Assembly (NCBI GenBank): GCA_031291075.1
Contig: JARLJS010000076.1
Location: forward strand, 1-34,146
Direction of reading: 5' to 3'
Origin: Nevskia sp.
GTDB lineage: Bacteria > Pseudomonadota > Gammaproteobacteria > Nevskiales > Nevskiaceae
DNA: 34,146 nucleotides
Made by a program: the position numbers and the translations under genes. Below, piece by piece: positions 1 to 8,468 of this stretch. Each line of letters begins with the position of its first letter. The first letter of the stretch is position 1. The notes beneath the pieces were generated by a model. The model was given only the letters and a program-made list of their open reading frames with translations, ran no database searches and had not been told where the DNA came from.

Positions 1-142
1 CCCTCTCCCGCTTGCGGGAGAGGGGTAGGGGAGAGGGGCTTTTGGCCCGACGGAAAGCCCCTCTCCCGGCCCTACGGGCCACCCTCTCCCGCACACGGGA
101 GAGGGGAAAGAATGTATGCACGTAAAGAGAAAATGCTCTAGG
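1..142. repeat. Cluster of REP-like palindromes downstream of cls
   Basis: Three hairpins lie back to back. An 11-bp stem with a TT loop is at 1-24, a 14-bp stem pairs 29-42 with 54-67, and a 9-bp stem pairs 82-90 with 97-105. The core is CCCTCTCCCGC and its complement. A tail at 97-142 (GGGAGAGGGGAAAG, then AATGTATGCACGT and AAATGCTCT) recurs in inverted orientation at 1609-1656 and in direct orientation at 1664-1710, so this is a dispersed element, not a simple terminator. The element may also end cls transcription, since cls stops at 144. Its left limit is outside the window. Confidence 0.8.
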
Positions 143-143
143 G

Positions 144-1565
144 TTACAGGTACGGCGAGAACAGCCAGCACAAGGCGTCGCGCAGCCGCACCGGCAACTT
201 GCGCCGCTCAAGCTCGTCGGGACGCACCGGCCGGCTTGTCTCACGCACCGCGGCGAAGTGTGCGGCGAGTTGCTCCGCCAGCGGCTTGCCGTAGCTTTCC
301 ACCACCAGCTCGAAGTTCAGGCGCAGGCTGCGCGTATCCAGATTGGCCGAGCCGAACTGCACGTACCAGTCGTCCACGATCAGCAGCTTGGTGTGGGCGA
401 AGGGCGGCGGCCGCAGGAACACGCGCACCTGCCGCTCCAGCAGGTGCGCCAGGATATGGCGGGTGGCCCAGTCCATCCAGGGCTGGTCGCTGCGCTCCGG
501 GATGACGATGCTGACGTCGACGCCGCGCAGCGCGGCGGACTGCAGCGCGGAGGTGAGCGCCGCCGGCGGCAGGAAGTACGGCGTCATGATCCACACCCGC
601 TCGTGCGCCGCGGCCAGCGCGCCGATCAGCACCATCACCAGGCGGTCGAGGTCCTCGTTCGGCCCCTCGGTGATGACGCGGCCGGAGTGGTCGCCGTCCG
701 CGGCGGCGGGTGCGGCGGCCGGGCAGGGAACGGGCTCGTCCGCGGCGAACGACCAGTCGGCGAGGAACACCGCCTCGAGCTGCTCCACCAGCGGCCCGTG
801 CACGCGGAAATGCAGGTCCGCGATCTTCGGCAGGCCGTCCGGCCCCGCGGCGTGGTCCTGCTCGATGTTCATGCCGCCGGTGAAGGCCACGCTGCCGTCC
901 ACCACCAGCAGTTTGCGGTGGTTGCGCAGGTTGAGGTGCAGCATCGGCGGCCACACCCGCAGCGGCAGGAACAGCACTGGGTCGAGGCCGCTGCGGCGCA
1001 GCAGCGTGCTGCCGCGCGGCCGGTAGACGATGTCGCCCCAGCCGTCGAGCAGGATGCGCACGGTGACGCCGCGCTGCCGCGCCCGCTCCAACTCCAGCGC
1101 GAACTGCCCGCCGACCGCGTCGTCGAGGAAGATGTAGCTGCCGAGGTGCACCGTCCGCCGGGCACCGGCGATCGCTTCCAGCATGGCCGGATAGGCCTGG
1201 CTGCCATTGTGGAGGGGCTCGATGCGGTTGCCCTCGACCAGGGGGCGCGCCGACAGGGCCCGGCCCAGCCGCACCAGCTCCCGCACTTCCACCGGATCGG
1301 TGCCGGCGATGCCCGGCGCGGTCACTTCCCCCGGCGGCGGCGGCCCTGCCTGTTCGCGGCCGAACACCCGCCGCGCCCGGGTCTGCACGCGGTTGACGCC
1401 GAACACGTAATAGAGCGCGGCCCCCGCCAGGGGGAACAGCCAGGACACCGCGATCCAGCCCCAGGCCGCGCGCGGGTCGCGCTTGTGCAGCAGGGCGTGC
1501 GCCGCCGTGCCGACCGCGGCGGTGGCATACAGGGCAAACAGAGCGTAGCGGCCGGCAGGCGCCAT
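144..1565 (-). CDS. cls: Cardiolipin synthase (phospholipase D family)
   Basis: A 473-residue inner-membrane enzyme expected to condense two phosphatidylglycerol molecules (or use another phosphatidyl donor) to make cardiolipin. Two hydrophobic segments at about residues 8-25 and 36-56 form the usual N-terminal anchor. They are followed by two PLD catalytic HxKxxxxD motifs, H216/K218/D223 (HRKLLVVDG) and H391/K393/D398 (HTKLLIVDD). Each motif is followed by a conserved GG or GS plus N (FTGGMN, FGSANLD). Length and domain order match ClsA-type proteins. The ATG at 1565 places the first membrane helix right at the N-terminus. The reading frame continues upstream only as an antisense shadow of the next gene. 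The gene stands alone between inverted repeat copies. Confidence 0.93.
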   Translation of the reverse strand: MAPAGRYALFALYATAAVGTAAHALLHKRDPRAAWGWIAVSWLFPLAGAALYYVFGVNRVQTRARRVFGREQAGPPPPGEVTAPGIAGTDPVEVRELVRLGRALSARPLVEGNRIEPLHNGSQAYPAMLEAIAGARRTVHLGSYIFLDDAVGGQFALELERARQRGVTVRILLDGWGDIVYRPRGSTLLRRSGLDPVLFLPLRVWPPMLHLNLRNHRKLLVVDGSVAFTGGMNIEQDHAAGPDGLPKIADLHFRVHGPLVEQLEAVFLADWSFAADEPVPCPAAAPAAADGDHSGRVITEGPNEDLDRLVMVLIGALAAAHERVWIMTPYFLPPAALTSALQSAALRGVDVSIVIPERSDQPWMDWATRHILAHLLERQVRVFLRPPPFAHTKLLIVDDWYVQFGSANLDTRSLRLNFELVVESYGKPLAEQLAAHFAAVRETSRPVRPDELERRKLPVRLRDALCWLFSPYL

Positions 1566-1608
1566 GGCTGTAAACGATATCCGGTTTCGCCGCGGGATGG
1601 CATCGCCG

Positions 1609-1710
1609 CCAGAGTATTTCTCTCTAACGTGCACACATTCTCTTTCCCCTCTCCCGCAAGCCGGGGAGGGGAACAACATGCATGCATCTAAACCAAGAAA
1701 TGCTCTGGCG
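1609..1710. repeat. Head-to-head pair of REP-like repeats upstream of cls
   Basis: The reverse complement of 1609-1656 aligns almost base for base with 95-142 (shared GGGAGAGGGGAAAG, AATGT.TGCACGT, GAGA.AAT.CTCT). The stretch 1664-1710 is a third, more diverged copy in the opposite orientation (GGGGAGGGGAAC, ATGCATGCATCTAAA, AGAAATGCTCTGG). The two copies here share the central CCCTCTCCCGC-type palindrome. They fill most of the 155-bp gap between cls and the acetyltransferase gene, so any cls promoter must lie in or next to the repeat. Confidence 0.75.
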
Positions 1711-1720
1711 TGATGCCCAA

Positions 1721-4030
1721 TTAGCTCACGGCGATTTCCACGTGCATGCAGCCGGGATCGTCCGGCGCCAGGTGCACCGAGAAGCCAAGGCTGCGCGCCA
1801 GTCCCAGCATGGGCGTGTTTTCGGACAGCACTTCGCCGAACACCGTGCCGATGCCACGCCTCCGGGCATGCTCCAGCAGCTGCTCCAGCAGGTGGCGGCC
1901 GAGGCCGATGCCGCAGTGGCGCTTGTCCACCAGCACGCCGAATTCGGCGCGCGCCCCGTCCGGGTCGGACGCCAGGGTGCTCATGCCGATGATGCGGTCG
2001 GGCGCGTCCTCGGGAATGGCCACCAGGGACAGCTCGCGGTCGTAGTCGGTCTGCGTCATGCGCGCCGCCAGGTCGTGGCTGAAATGGCGGATGTAGGCGA
2101 AGAAGCGCAGCCGCACGGTTTCGGGGTCGAGTCCCTGCAGCAGGCTGACCACCGCCGGCTCGTCGTCCGGCCGCACCGGCCGCACCAGGTAGCGATGGCC
2201 GTCGCCGTCGAAGACATGTGCCAGCGCCGCCGGATACGGTGCCAGGGCCAGGCGGTCGCGTTCCGCCGCCGGCTCGGCGGTGAGCAGCATGCGCGTGTCG
2301 CCCGCCAGGCAGCAGACCTTGCCGTGGTAAGCGGACAGGCACAGCTCCAGTTCCGCCAGCAGCGGCTGGTCCAGCGCGAACTGGCCTAACCGGATCAGCG
2401 CCTCGCTCAGCCCTTCCAGGTCGGCGCCGGTTTCGGCGGAGTCCTCGCGCAGCCCCGCGTCGCTCAGGATGCGGCGGGCCAGCAGGGGATCCAGCGGCAT
2501 GAAGCCGTAGCCGCCGGGAGCGGCGAAGCCGGGGCTGCACAAGGCAACCCCTATATGCATGCCGAGCTCGGCGTGGCGGCGCAACCGCAGCCTCAGCTTG
2601 AGCCAGTCGTGCGCCGGCGCCGTCTCGCTGTGGAGACCGTAGGCGGCGAGCAGGCGCGCCACCTCGGCGCCGCGCAGCTCGAGGCGGCCGTCGGTCACCG
2701 ACTGCGCCAGCCGCCGCGCGGTGCCGGCGGTTTCCACCGGCTCGGCCGGGCCGTGCGGCGGGGTCTGGGTCAACAGCTCGCGGTTGCGGGCGTAGTTCCA
2801 GCGGTAGCCGATGGCGCGTACCGCGGCATCGGGCGAGGTGAAGGTCGCCAGACCGGCTTCGGCGCTGAGCCGGCGCGCGGGCAGGGCGGTTTCCAGACCC
2901 AGCCAGACGGTCAGCAGGCGGTCGTCCAAGCGCGCTTGCGCCAGGGCGGTGGCCACGGCCTCGTGGCTGTTGTCGCCCAGCGGGCTGCGCACGAACAGCA
3001 CCACGTCGACCGCCTTGTCGCCCAGGAACTCGCGCAGTGCGCCGACGGTGACCTCCACGGCCGGCTCGCCGATGTCGGCGCCGCCGCCGAGCTGGCGCAG
3101 CTGCGGGATCATGGCGCGCACGCGCTCCCAGGTCTGCACGTCCGGCTCGGCCGCGTCCAGGCCCTGGCGCAGCACCGCGTCCACGCCCAGCGCGCAGATG
3201 CCGGCGCCGTTGCTCACCACCAGCACCCGCGCGCGGCGCAGCGCCGGCAGGCGCTGCAGCGCGGCGATGGCGTCGAACAGCGCCGGCAGGCTCAGGCACT
3301 CGACCAGGCCAGCGCGGGCGAAGGCCGCCGAGCGCACCGGGTCGGGGCCTTTGCCGAACCAGTCGGCCACCCGGGTCTGCAGCGCCACCACCGGCTTGCC
3401 GCGGGCGCAGGCGCGCGCCGCCGACATGAATTTGCGCGCGCCGCGGATGCGTCCCACCTCCAGCGCCACCGCGCGCGTTGCGGGATCGACCGCGGCGAGG
3501 TCGAGCAGGTCGGCGATGTCGACGTCGCTTTCGCCGCCGGTCACCGCCACCCAGGAAAAGCCGATGCGGCGGCCGTTGGCCCAGTCCACCGCCGCGGCCG
3601 CCACTGATTGTGACTGCACGATCAGCGCCAGCGAGCCGGGCAGTTCCGTCGCCGGCAGCGCGCATGCGGCGAGCTGGCCGCGCGGGTTGAGGATGCCGGC
3701 GCTGCGCGGGCCGAGCAGGCGCGTGGTGTGGGTGCGCGCCGCCTGCAGCAGGGCGGGATCGGGTCGATCGGGATGCGGCCAGACCAGGGCCCGGCAGCCG
3801 TGCGCGGCCAGCTCCGCCAGCATGGCCGCGTCGACGGCCGCCGGCGAGCCGGCGATGCCCAGCACGTCGGTCTCGCCCGCGGCGATGTCGTTCAGCGATT
3901 CCGCCAGCAGGCCGGGCGGCGCGCTGCGGCGCAGGTTGGCCACCAGCGATTGCGCGGTGGCGCCCACCGGTTCGCCGACCACGACCACGCGATGCGGGCG
4001 CAGGTAGGCTTCGAGATTACGGATCGTCAT
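1721..4030 (-). CDS. Pat-like protein: acyl-CoA synthetase-type domain fused to GNAT acetyltransferase
   Basis: A 769-residue protein whose N-terminal two thirds look like the CoA-binding and ligase parts of an NDP-forming acyl-CoA synthetase. Examples are VVVVGEPVGATAQSL near residue 15, VSNGAGICALGVDAVL near residue 265, and a GADIGEP stretch. The last about 165 residues are a GNAT domain starting at YLVRPVRPDDE. It carries the acetyl-CoA loop KRHCGIGLGRHLLEQL and an acidic residue in RAEFGVLV where Pat enzymes have their catalytic Glu. Bacterial Pat/YfiQ proteins acetylate lysines of acetyl-CoA synthetase and other enzymes. This one is about 115 residues shorter than enterobacterial Pat, so the ATP-grasp-like part is reduced. 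The start ATG overlaps the stop of the upstream deacetylase (ATGA, 4027-4030), implying translational coupling. The substrate is not visible from the sequence. Confidence 0.85.
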   Translation of the reverse strand: MTIRNLEAYLRPHRVVVVGEPVGATAQSLVANLRRSAPPGLLAESLNDIAAGETDVLGIAGSPAAVDAAMLAELAAHGCRALVWPHPDRPDPALLQAARTHTTRLLGPRSAGILNPRGQLAACALPATELPGSLALIVQSQSVAAAAVDWANGRRIGFSWVAVTGGESDVDIADLLDLAAVDPATRAVALEVGRIRGARKFMSAARACARGKPVVALQTRVADWFGKGPDPVRSAAFARAGLVECLSLPALFDAIAALQRLPALRRARVLVVSNGAGICALGVDAVLRQGLDAAEPDVQTWERVRAMIPQLRQLGGGADIGEPAVEVTVGALREFLGDKAVDVVLFVRSPLGDNSHEAVATALAQARLDDRLLTVWLGLETALPARRLSAEAGLATFTSPDAAVRAIGYRWNYARNRELLTQTPPHGPAEPVETAGTARRLAQSVTDGRLELRGAEVARLLAAYGLHSETAPAHDWLKLRLRLRRHAELGMHIGVALCSPGFAAPGGYGFMPLDPLLARRILSDAGLREDSAETGADLEGLSEALIRLGQFALDQPLLAELELCLSAYHGKVCCLAGDTRMLLTAEPAAERDRLALAPYPAALAHVFDGDGHRYLVRPVRPDDEPAVVSLLQGLDPETVRLRFFAYIRHFSHDLAARMTQTDYDRELSLVAIPEDAPDRIIGMSTLASDPDGARAEFGVLVDKRHCGIGLGRHLLEQLLEHARRRGIGTVFGEVLSENTPMLGLARSLGFSVHLAPDDPGCMHVEIAVS

Positions 4031-4974
4031 AAGAGCATGTCGCCGCCGAGGAACGGCTGCAGGAATCGTTCGACGCTGCGCGCCAGGGCATGCAGCGAGT
4101 AACCGCCTTCGAGGATGGCCGCCACGCGGCCGGGGCAGCAGCTTTCCGCCACGTTCTGGATCTGCGCTGCGATCCAGGAATAGTCGTCGTAGCCCAGGCG
4201 CAGGTCGCCCAGGCCGTCTTCCACGTGCGCGTCGAAGCCGGCCGACACCAGGATCAGCTCCGGCTGCTGCCGCGCCAGCGCTTCCAGCCACACCTCGCTC
4301 ACCGCCTTGCGGAATTCCAGGCTGCCGGCGCCGGGCCGCAGCGGCACGTCGATCAGGTTGGGTGTGCCGGGGCGGCCGTGCCAGTAGGGATACAGCGGGT
4401 GCTGGTAGGTGGAGTACAGCCACACGCGGTCGTCGCCGGAGAAGATGTCCGCGGTGCCGTTGCCGTAGTGGAGGTCGAAATCCAGGATCGCCACGCGGCG
4501 CAGGCCCTGCGCCAGCGCGTGGGCGGCGGCGACGGCGACGTTGTTGAAGAAGCAGAAGCCCATCACCTGGCTGCGCTCGGCATGGTGGCCGGGCGGGCGC
4601 ACCGCGCAGAACACCATGCCCGCCTGCCCGCCGAGCACCAGGTCCACCGCCTTCACGCCGGCACCCGCTGCGTGCAGCGCGGCCTCGGCAGTGTGTACGC
4701 CGAGCACCGTGTCGGGGTCGAAGCGGATCGGGCCTTGCGAGGTGTCGGCGCGCAGCACGCGGTCGAGGTGCGCCTGCGGGTGCACGCGCAGGAGCTGCTC
4801 GGTGGTGGCGGCGGGCGCCTGCACCTGCAGCATGAAGTCGAGCAGGCCGGTCAGGCGCATGCGGTCCTGGATCGCCTGCAGGCGCTGCGGGCACTCCGGG
4901 TGACCTTCACCCATGTCGTGCAGGGCGCAGGCCGGATGGGTGATCCAGGCAACGGGCCGGAATGGGGCGACCAT
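4027..4974 (-). CDS. HDAC-family deacetylase (class II / AcuC-like)
   Basis: A 315-residue zinc amidohydrolase of the histone deacetylase/acetoin utilisation/acetylpolyamine hydrolase superfamily. Visible active-site elements are RPPGHH (catalytic His pair H130/H131), DFDLHYGNGT (zinc ligands D167 and H169), SAGFDAH (third zinc ligand D248) and LEGGY (transition-state Tyr292). HPECPQRL near the N-terminus is the usual substrate-entry loop. The chosen ATG at 4974 follows a strong GAGGGAGGAG site. An in-frame upstream extension of 20 residues is disfavoured. The gene is first in a two-gene operon with the Pat-like acetyltransferase, so a role removing acetyl groups from lysines that the partner modifies is a reasonable inference. 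Acetylpolyamine hydrolysis remains possible. Confidence 0.92.
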   Translation of the reverse strand: MVAPFRPVAWITHPACALHDMGEGHPECPQRLQAIQDRMRLTGLLDFMLQVQAPAATTEQLLRVHPQAHLDRVLRADTSQGPIRFDPDTVLGVHTAEAALHAAGAGVKAVDLVLGGQAGMVFCAVRPPGHHAERSQVMGFCFFNNVAVAAAHALAQGLRRVAILDFDLHYGNGTADIFSGDDRVWLYSTYQHPLYPYWHGRPGTPNLIDVPLRPGAGSLEFRKAVSEVWLEALARQQPELILVSAGFDAHVEDGLGDLRLGYDDYSWIAAQIQNVAESCCPGRVAAILEGGYSLHALARSVERFLQPFLGGDMLL

Positions 4975-5204
4975 GCTCCTCCCTCTATCGTTAACGGATG
5001 TGCCACCTTCCGTCATTGGGCCGCCCGCGGGCAATGACCCAGATCAAGGGTGGCATCCGGCGACCGCGCCCGACTCTTTCACGCCAACGGGTCCGCCTTC
5101 GCTGTACTCTAATAGGGACAAGACATGTTGTTGAGATTCCACGGAATTGACGGCTGGCGGGCGACCGTTCGCAGCCGTCCCAGGCCCGACATCGGGGGAG
5201 CCGA

Positions 5205-6629
5205 ATGAAGAAGGCGAGCAAAGCGAAAACCAAGGCGGCCGAGCAGCACCCGGAGCATCCCTACCTGCTGCCGGTGGAGGACCGGCTGGCGGCGGGCAAG
5301 GCCCTGCGCGAGCGCTGCCCGCGCAAGAGCCACGCGCACTGGAGGGCGCCGCACAAGCGCTCCGATCCGATCGCGCTGCTGATCGCCTCCGGCGCCAGCC
5401 GCCTGCCGCACCTGCTGCCGATCCGCTACGGTCGCATGCTGATATCGCCGTTCACCTACTACCGCGGCGCCGCCATGGTGATGGCGGCCGACCTTGCCGG
5501 CACCCCGGCCAGCGGCCTGCGGCTACAGGTGTGTGGCGACTGTCATCTGCTGAACTTCGGCGGCTTCGCCACCCCCGAGCGCAAGGCGCTGTTCGACATC
5601 AACGACTTCGACGAGACGACCATCGCGCCGTGGGAATGGGACGTCAAGCGCCTTGCCGCCAGCTTCGTGCTGGCCGGGCGCTCCAACAGCTTCGACGAGG
5701 ACCAGAGCCGCGAGGCCGCCTGGTGGGCGGTGCGCGCCTACCGCCAGCACATGGCTGCGCTGGCGGACATGTCGGTGCTGGACGCCTGGTACTCGGCGCT
5801 GGACCTGGAGCAGCTCATCGACAGCGGCTCCGACGAGCAGTTCAAGCAGTTCAACCGCGACAAGCTGCGCACCGCCACCTCGCTGAGCGCCCACCAGCAC
5901 GAGCTGGCCAAGCTCACCTACGAGCACCACGAGCAGCCGCGCATCAAGGACGATCCGCCGCTGGTGTACCACCAGGACGACCTGCAGAAGCACAAGGCCT
6001 TCCGCGAGCAGATCGAGGACGCGTTCAACCGCTACCGCCGCACGCTGCAGCCGGCGCGGCGGCTGCTGCTCGACCGCTACCACATCGTCGACGTGGCGAT
6101 CAAAGTGGTCGGCGTCGGCAGCGTCGGCACCGAGTGCGGCGTGATGCTGCTGATGTCCGGCAACGGCGACTCGCTGTTCCTGCAGTACAAGGAGGCCACC
6201 GACTCGGCGCTAGAGGCTTACGCCGGCGCCAACCCCTACCGCAACCACGGCGAGCGCGTGGTGGTCGGCCAGCAGATCATGCAGGCCGCCAGCGATTTGT
6301 TTCTCGGTTGGACCGAGGGCGACGGCGGCCGCAACTTCTACGTGCGCCAGCTGCGCGACGTGAAGGTCAAGCCGACCGTCGAAGTGATGAAGCCGGTCAA
6401 TATGCGCGACTACGCCCGCGTCTGCGGCTGGGCCCTGGCCCGCGCCCACGCCCGCTCCGGCGACGCGGTGACGCTGACCGGTTACCTGGGCAAGGGCGAG
6501 GCTTTCGAGGACGCCATCACCGAGTTCGCCTCCGACTACGCTGACCAGAGTGAGCGCGACCACGCCCTGCTCAAGAAGGCGGTGCGCGCGGGGCGGATCG
6601 AGGCGCGCTCCGAGACCACGCCGGGCTGA
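5205..6629 (+). CDS. DUF2252 family protein
   Basis: A 474-residue soluble protein of the DUF2252 family, whose biochemical role is not established. Family hallmarks are FTYYRGAA, then GDCHLLNFGGF leading into FDINDFDET, then WEWDVKRLAAS, which resemble the catalytic region of aminoglycoside-phosphotransferase-like kinases. That kinase-like activity is inference only. The ATG at 5205 follows a GGGGGAG ribosome site. The Lys-rich first dozen residues (MKKASKAKTKA) look cytoplasmic, with no signal peptide. It is transcribed away from the deacetylase operon across a 230-bp divergent region. A 15-bp inverted repeat overlaps its stop codon. Confidence 0.88.
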   Translation: MKKASKAKTKAAEQHPEHPYLLPVEDRLAAGKALRERCPRKSHAHWRAPHKRSDPIALLIASGASRLPHLLPIRYGRMLISPFTYYRGAAMVMAADLAGTPASGLRLQVCGDCHLLNFGGFATPERKALFDINDFDETTIAPWEWDVKRLAASFVLAGRSNSFDEDQSREAAWWAVRAYRQHMAALADMSVLDAWYSALDLEQLIDSGSDEQFKQFNRDKLRTATSLSAHQHELAKLTYEHHEQPRIKDDPPLVYHQDDLQKHKAFREQIEDAFNRYRRTLQPARRLLLDRYHIVDVAIKVVGVGSVGTECGVMLLMSGNGDSLFLQYKEATDSALEAYAGANPYRNHGERVVVGQQIMQAASDLFLGWTEGDGGRNFYVRQLRDVKVKPTVEVMKPVNMRDYARVCGWALARAHARSGDAVTLTGYLGKGEAFEDAITEFASDYADQSERDHALLKKAVRAGRIEARSETTPG

Positions 6630-6673
6630 CACGGACTGCACGCCTCGCGTGCGGCTGGAGCCCGGCGTGGTCT
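6613..6673. terminator. Nested palindrome at the end of the DUF2252 gene
   Basis: A perfect 15-bp inverted repeat pairs AGACCACGCCGGGCT (6613-6627) with its complement at 6659-6673. The left arm covers the last coding bases and the first base of the stop codon. Inside the 31-base loop is a second 6-bp hairpin, GCACGC-CTC-GCGTGC. There is no T-run, so factor-independent termination is uncertain. A role in 3'-end stability is equally possible. Confidence 0.6.
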
Positions 6674-6795
6674 TACGACTGTCAAACGGTTCGGGTATTT
6701 ACGAGTCGAAGGAGAAGCAGTTCACACCCCTGCCCGTGAAACGGGCGTAGGGTCTTTGCTCCCTTGGCAGTCGAAGTCGTGCAGGAGAATTCACC

Positions 6796-8373
6796 ATGGC
6801 GCACAAATCACTAGTCGGCAGCGAGCGGCAAGCCCTGGCCGGGGCGCGTTTGATCGGCAAGGCCGATCCGGCGGAACGGCTGGAGGTCAGCCTGATCCTG
6901 AACCATCGTTCGGCCGATGCCTTCAAGCAGCACGTCGCGAAGATCCGCGCGGGCGACCGCTCGGCGCCGCGCATCAAGCGCGAGGAGTTCGCCGAAAAGT
7001 ATGGCGCCGAAAACACCGCCCTGGAAGCGGTGCGCAAGTTCGCAGCCGCCCACGGCCTGGCGGTGGTGCAGGAAGCCGCGGCACGCCGCACCGTGGTGCT
7101 GTCCGGCACGGTGGCGCAGTTCAACAAGGCGTTCGGCGTGGACCTGCAGCAGTTCGAACACCCGAGCGGCAGCTACCGCGGCCGCACCGGCGCGATCCAG
7201 CTGCCGCCGGAGCTGTCCGGCGTGGTGCAGGCGGTGCTCGGTCTCGACAACCGTCCGGCCGCCTCGCCGCACTTCCGCACCCGGCCGCCGCACGGCAACG
7301 TGCGCTGGTCGCGGGCCGCCGCCGCCGCCGGCGACACCACCTTCAGCCCCACCCAGCTCGCCTCGCTGTACGGTTTTCCGGACGGCGCCGGCGCCGGCGA
7401 GTGCATCGCCATCATCGAGCTGGGCGGCGGCTATCGCACCGCCGACCTCACGGCCTATTTCAATGAGATCGGCATCGCGCCTCCGCAGGTCACCGCCGTC
7501 TCGGTCGACCACGGCAAGAACCACCCCACTGGCGATGGCAACGGCCCGGACGGCGAGGTAATGCTGGACATCGAGGTGGCGGGCGCGGTGGCGCCGCAGG
7601 CGAAGATCGCCGTGTATTTCGCGCCGAACACCGACGCCGGCTTCCTCGACGCCGTCACCACCGCGATCCACGACACCACCAACAAGCCCTCGGTCATCTC
7701 GATCAGCTGGGGCGGGCCGGAATCGAGCTGGACCCAGCAGTCGCTGAACTCCTTCGACCAGGCTTTCCAGGACGCCGCCACGCTCGGCATCACCGTCTGC
7801 GTGGCCTCCGGCGACAACGGCTCCGGCGACGGCGCCACCGATGGCGGCGACCACGTCGACTTCCCGGCTTCCAGCCCGCACGCCCTGGCCTGCGGTGGCA
7901 CCAACCTGCAGGCCGCCAACGGCAGCATCAGCAGCGAGAGCGTGTGGAACGACGGCGCCAACGGCGGTGCCGGCGGCGGCGGCGTGAGCGCCGTGTTCGC
8001 ACTGCCGGACTGGCAGAAAGGGCTCAAGGTCACCACCACCAAGGGCGAGAGCCAGGCATTGGCCATGCGCGGCGTACCGGACGTGTGCGGCGACGCCGAT
8101 CCGCAGACTGGCTACAACGTGCGCGTGGACGGTACCGACACGGTGGTCGGTGGCACCAGCGCGGTGGCGCCGCTGTGGGCCGGCCTGATCGCCCGCCTCA
8201 ACGCCATCAAGGGCAGCCCGGTGGGCTTCATCAACACCGCGCTGTACCAGAACCCGGCGAGCTGCAACGACATCACCCAGGGCAACAACGGCGACTTCGC
8301 CGCCAGCGCCGGTTGGGATGCGTGCACGGGGCTGGGCAGCCCGAACGGGCAGCAGATCGCCAAGATCCTGTGA
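6796..8373 (+). CDS. S53 family (sedolisin/kumamolisin-like) serine-carboxyl peptidase
   Basis: A 525-residue pro-enzyme. Residues 1 to about 170 form the activation prodomain (AFGVDLQQF, SYRGRTG). The rest is the subtilisin-like catalytic domain. The catalytic triad is visible as E254 and D258 (GEVMLDIEVAGA) and S455 in GGTSAVAPLWAG, with oxyanion D340 in ASGDNGSGDG. The spacings of 4, 82 and 115 residues closely match kumamolisin. A calcium site follows near the C-terminus (DITQGNNGDF, GWDACTGLGSP). No Sec signal is present at the N-terminus (MAHKSLVGSERQ), so export is unresolved, as in kumamolisin-type relatives. Such enzymes usually work at acid pH. Translation starts after CAGGAGAATTCACC, an excellent ribosome site. 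Confidence 0.95.
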   Translation: MAHKSLVGSERQALAGARLIGKADPAERLEVSLILNHRSADAFKQHVAKIRAGDRSAPRIKREEFAEKYGAENTALEAVRKFAAAHGLAVVQEAAARRTVVLSGTVAQFNKAFGVDLQQFEHPSGSYRGRTGAIQLPPELSGVVQAVLGLDNRPAASPHFRTRPPHGNVRWSRAAAAAGDTTFSPTQLASLYGFPDGAGAGECIAIIELGGGYRTADLTAYFNEIGIAPPQVTAVSVDHGKNHPTGDGNGPDGEVMLDIEVAGAVAPQAKIAVYFAPNTDAGFLDAVTTAIHDTTNKPSVISISWGGPESSWTQQSLNSFDQAFQDAATLGITVCVASGDNGSGDGATDGGDHVDFPASSPHALACGGTNLQAANGSISSESVWNDGANGGAGGGGVSAVFALPDWQKGLKVTTTKGESQALAMRGVPDVCGDADPQTGYNVRVDGTDTVVGGTSAVAPLWAGLIARLNAIKGSPVGFINTALYQNPASCNDITQGNNGDFAASAGWDACTGLGSPNGQQIAKIL

Positions 8374-8378
8374 TGCTG

Positions 8379-8412
8379 CGGCGGACGGCGCGCAGCTGCG
8401 CGCCGTCCGCCG
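8379..8412. terminator. 34-bp perfect palindrome after the S53 peptidase gene
   Basis: CGGCGGACGGCGCGCAG (8379-8395) is followed without a spacer by its exact reverse complement (8396-8412), five bases after the peptidase stop codon. It forms a very stable GC-rich hairpin with no T-run. It is probably a 3'-end or termination signal. It also marks the left edge of the more AT-rich accessory segment. Confidence 0.6.
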
Positions 8413-8468
8413 ATGAGGTGCCGAGCCCGGTCAAACCGGGAGCATCGACCCGTGCGGCCGTCGGCGCT

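Noticed and set aside
1-106. Repeated CCCTCTCCCG units as a CRISPR array
   Set aside because: The units are palindromic, closely packed and lack uniform unique spacers. They are REP-like repeats.
258-1691. Long plus-strand frame opposite cls
   Set aside because: It is an antisense shadow in high-GC DNA. It is rich in His, Gln, Arg and Ala with no motif, while the minus strand encodes clear PLD motifs.
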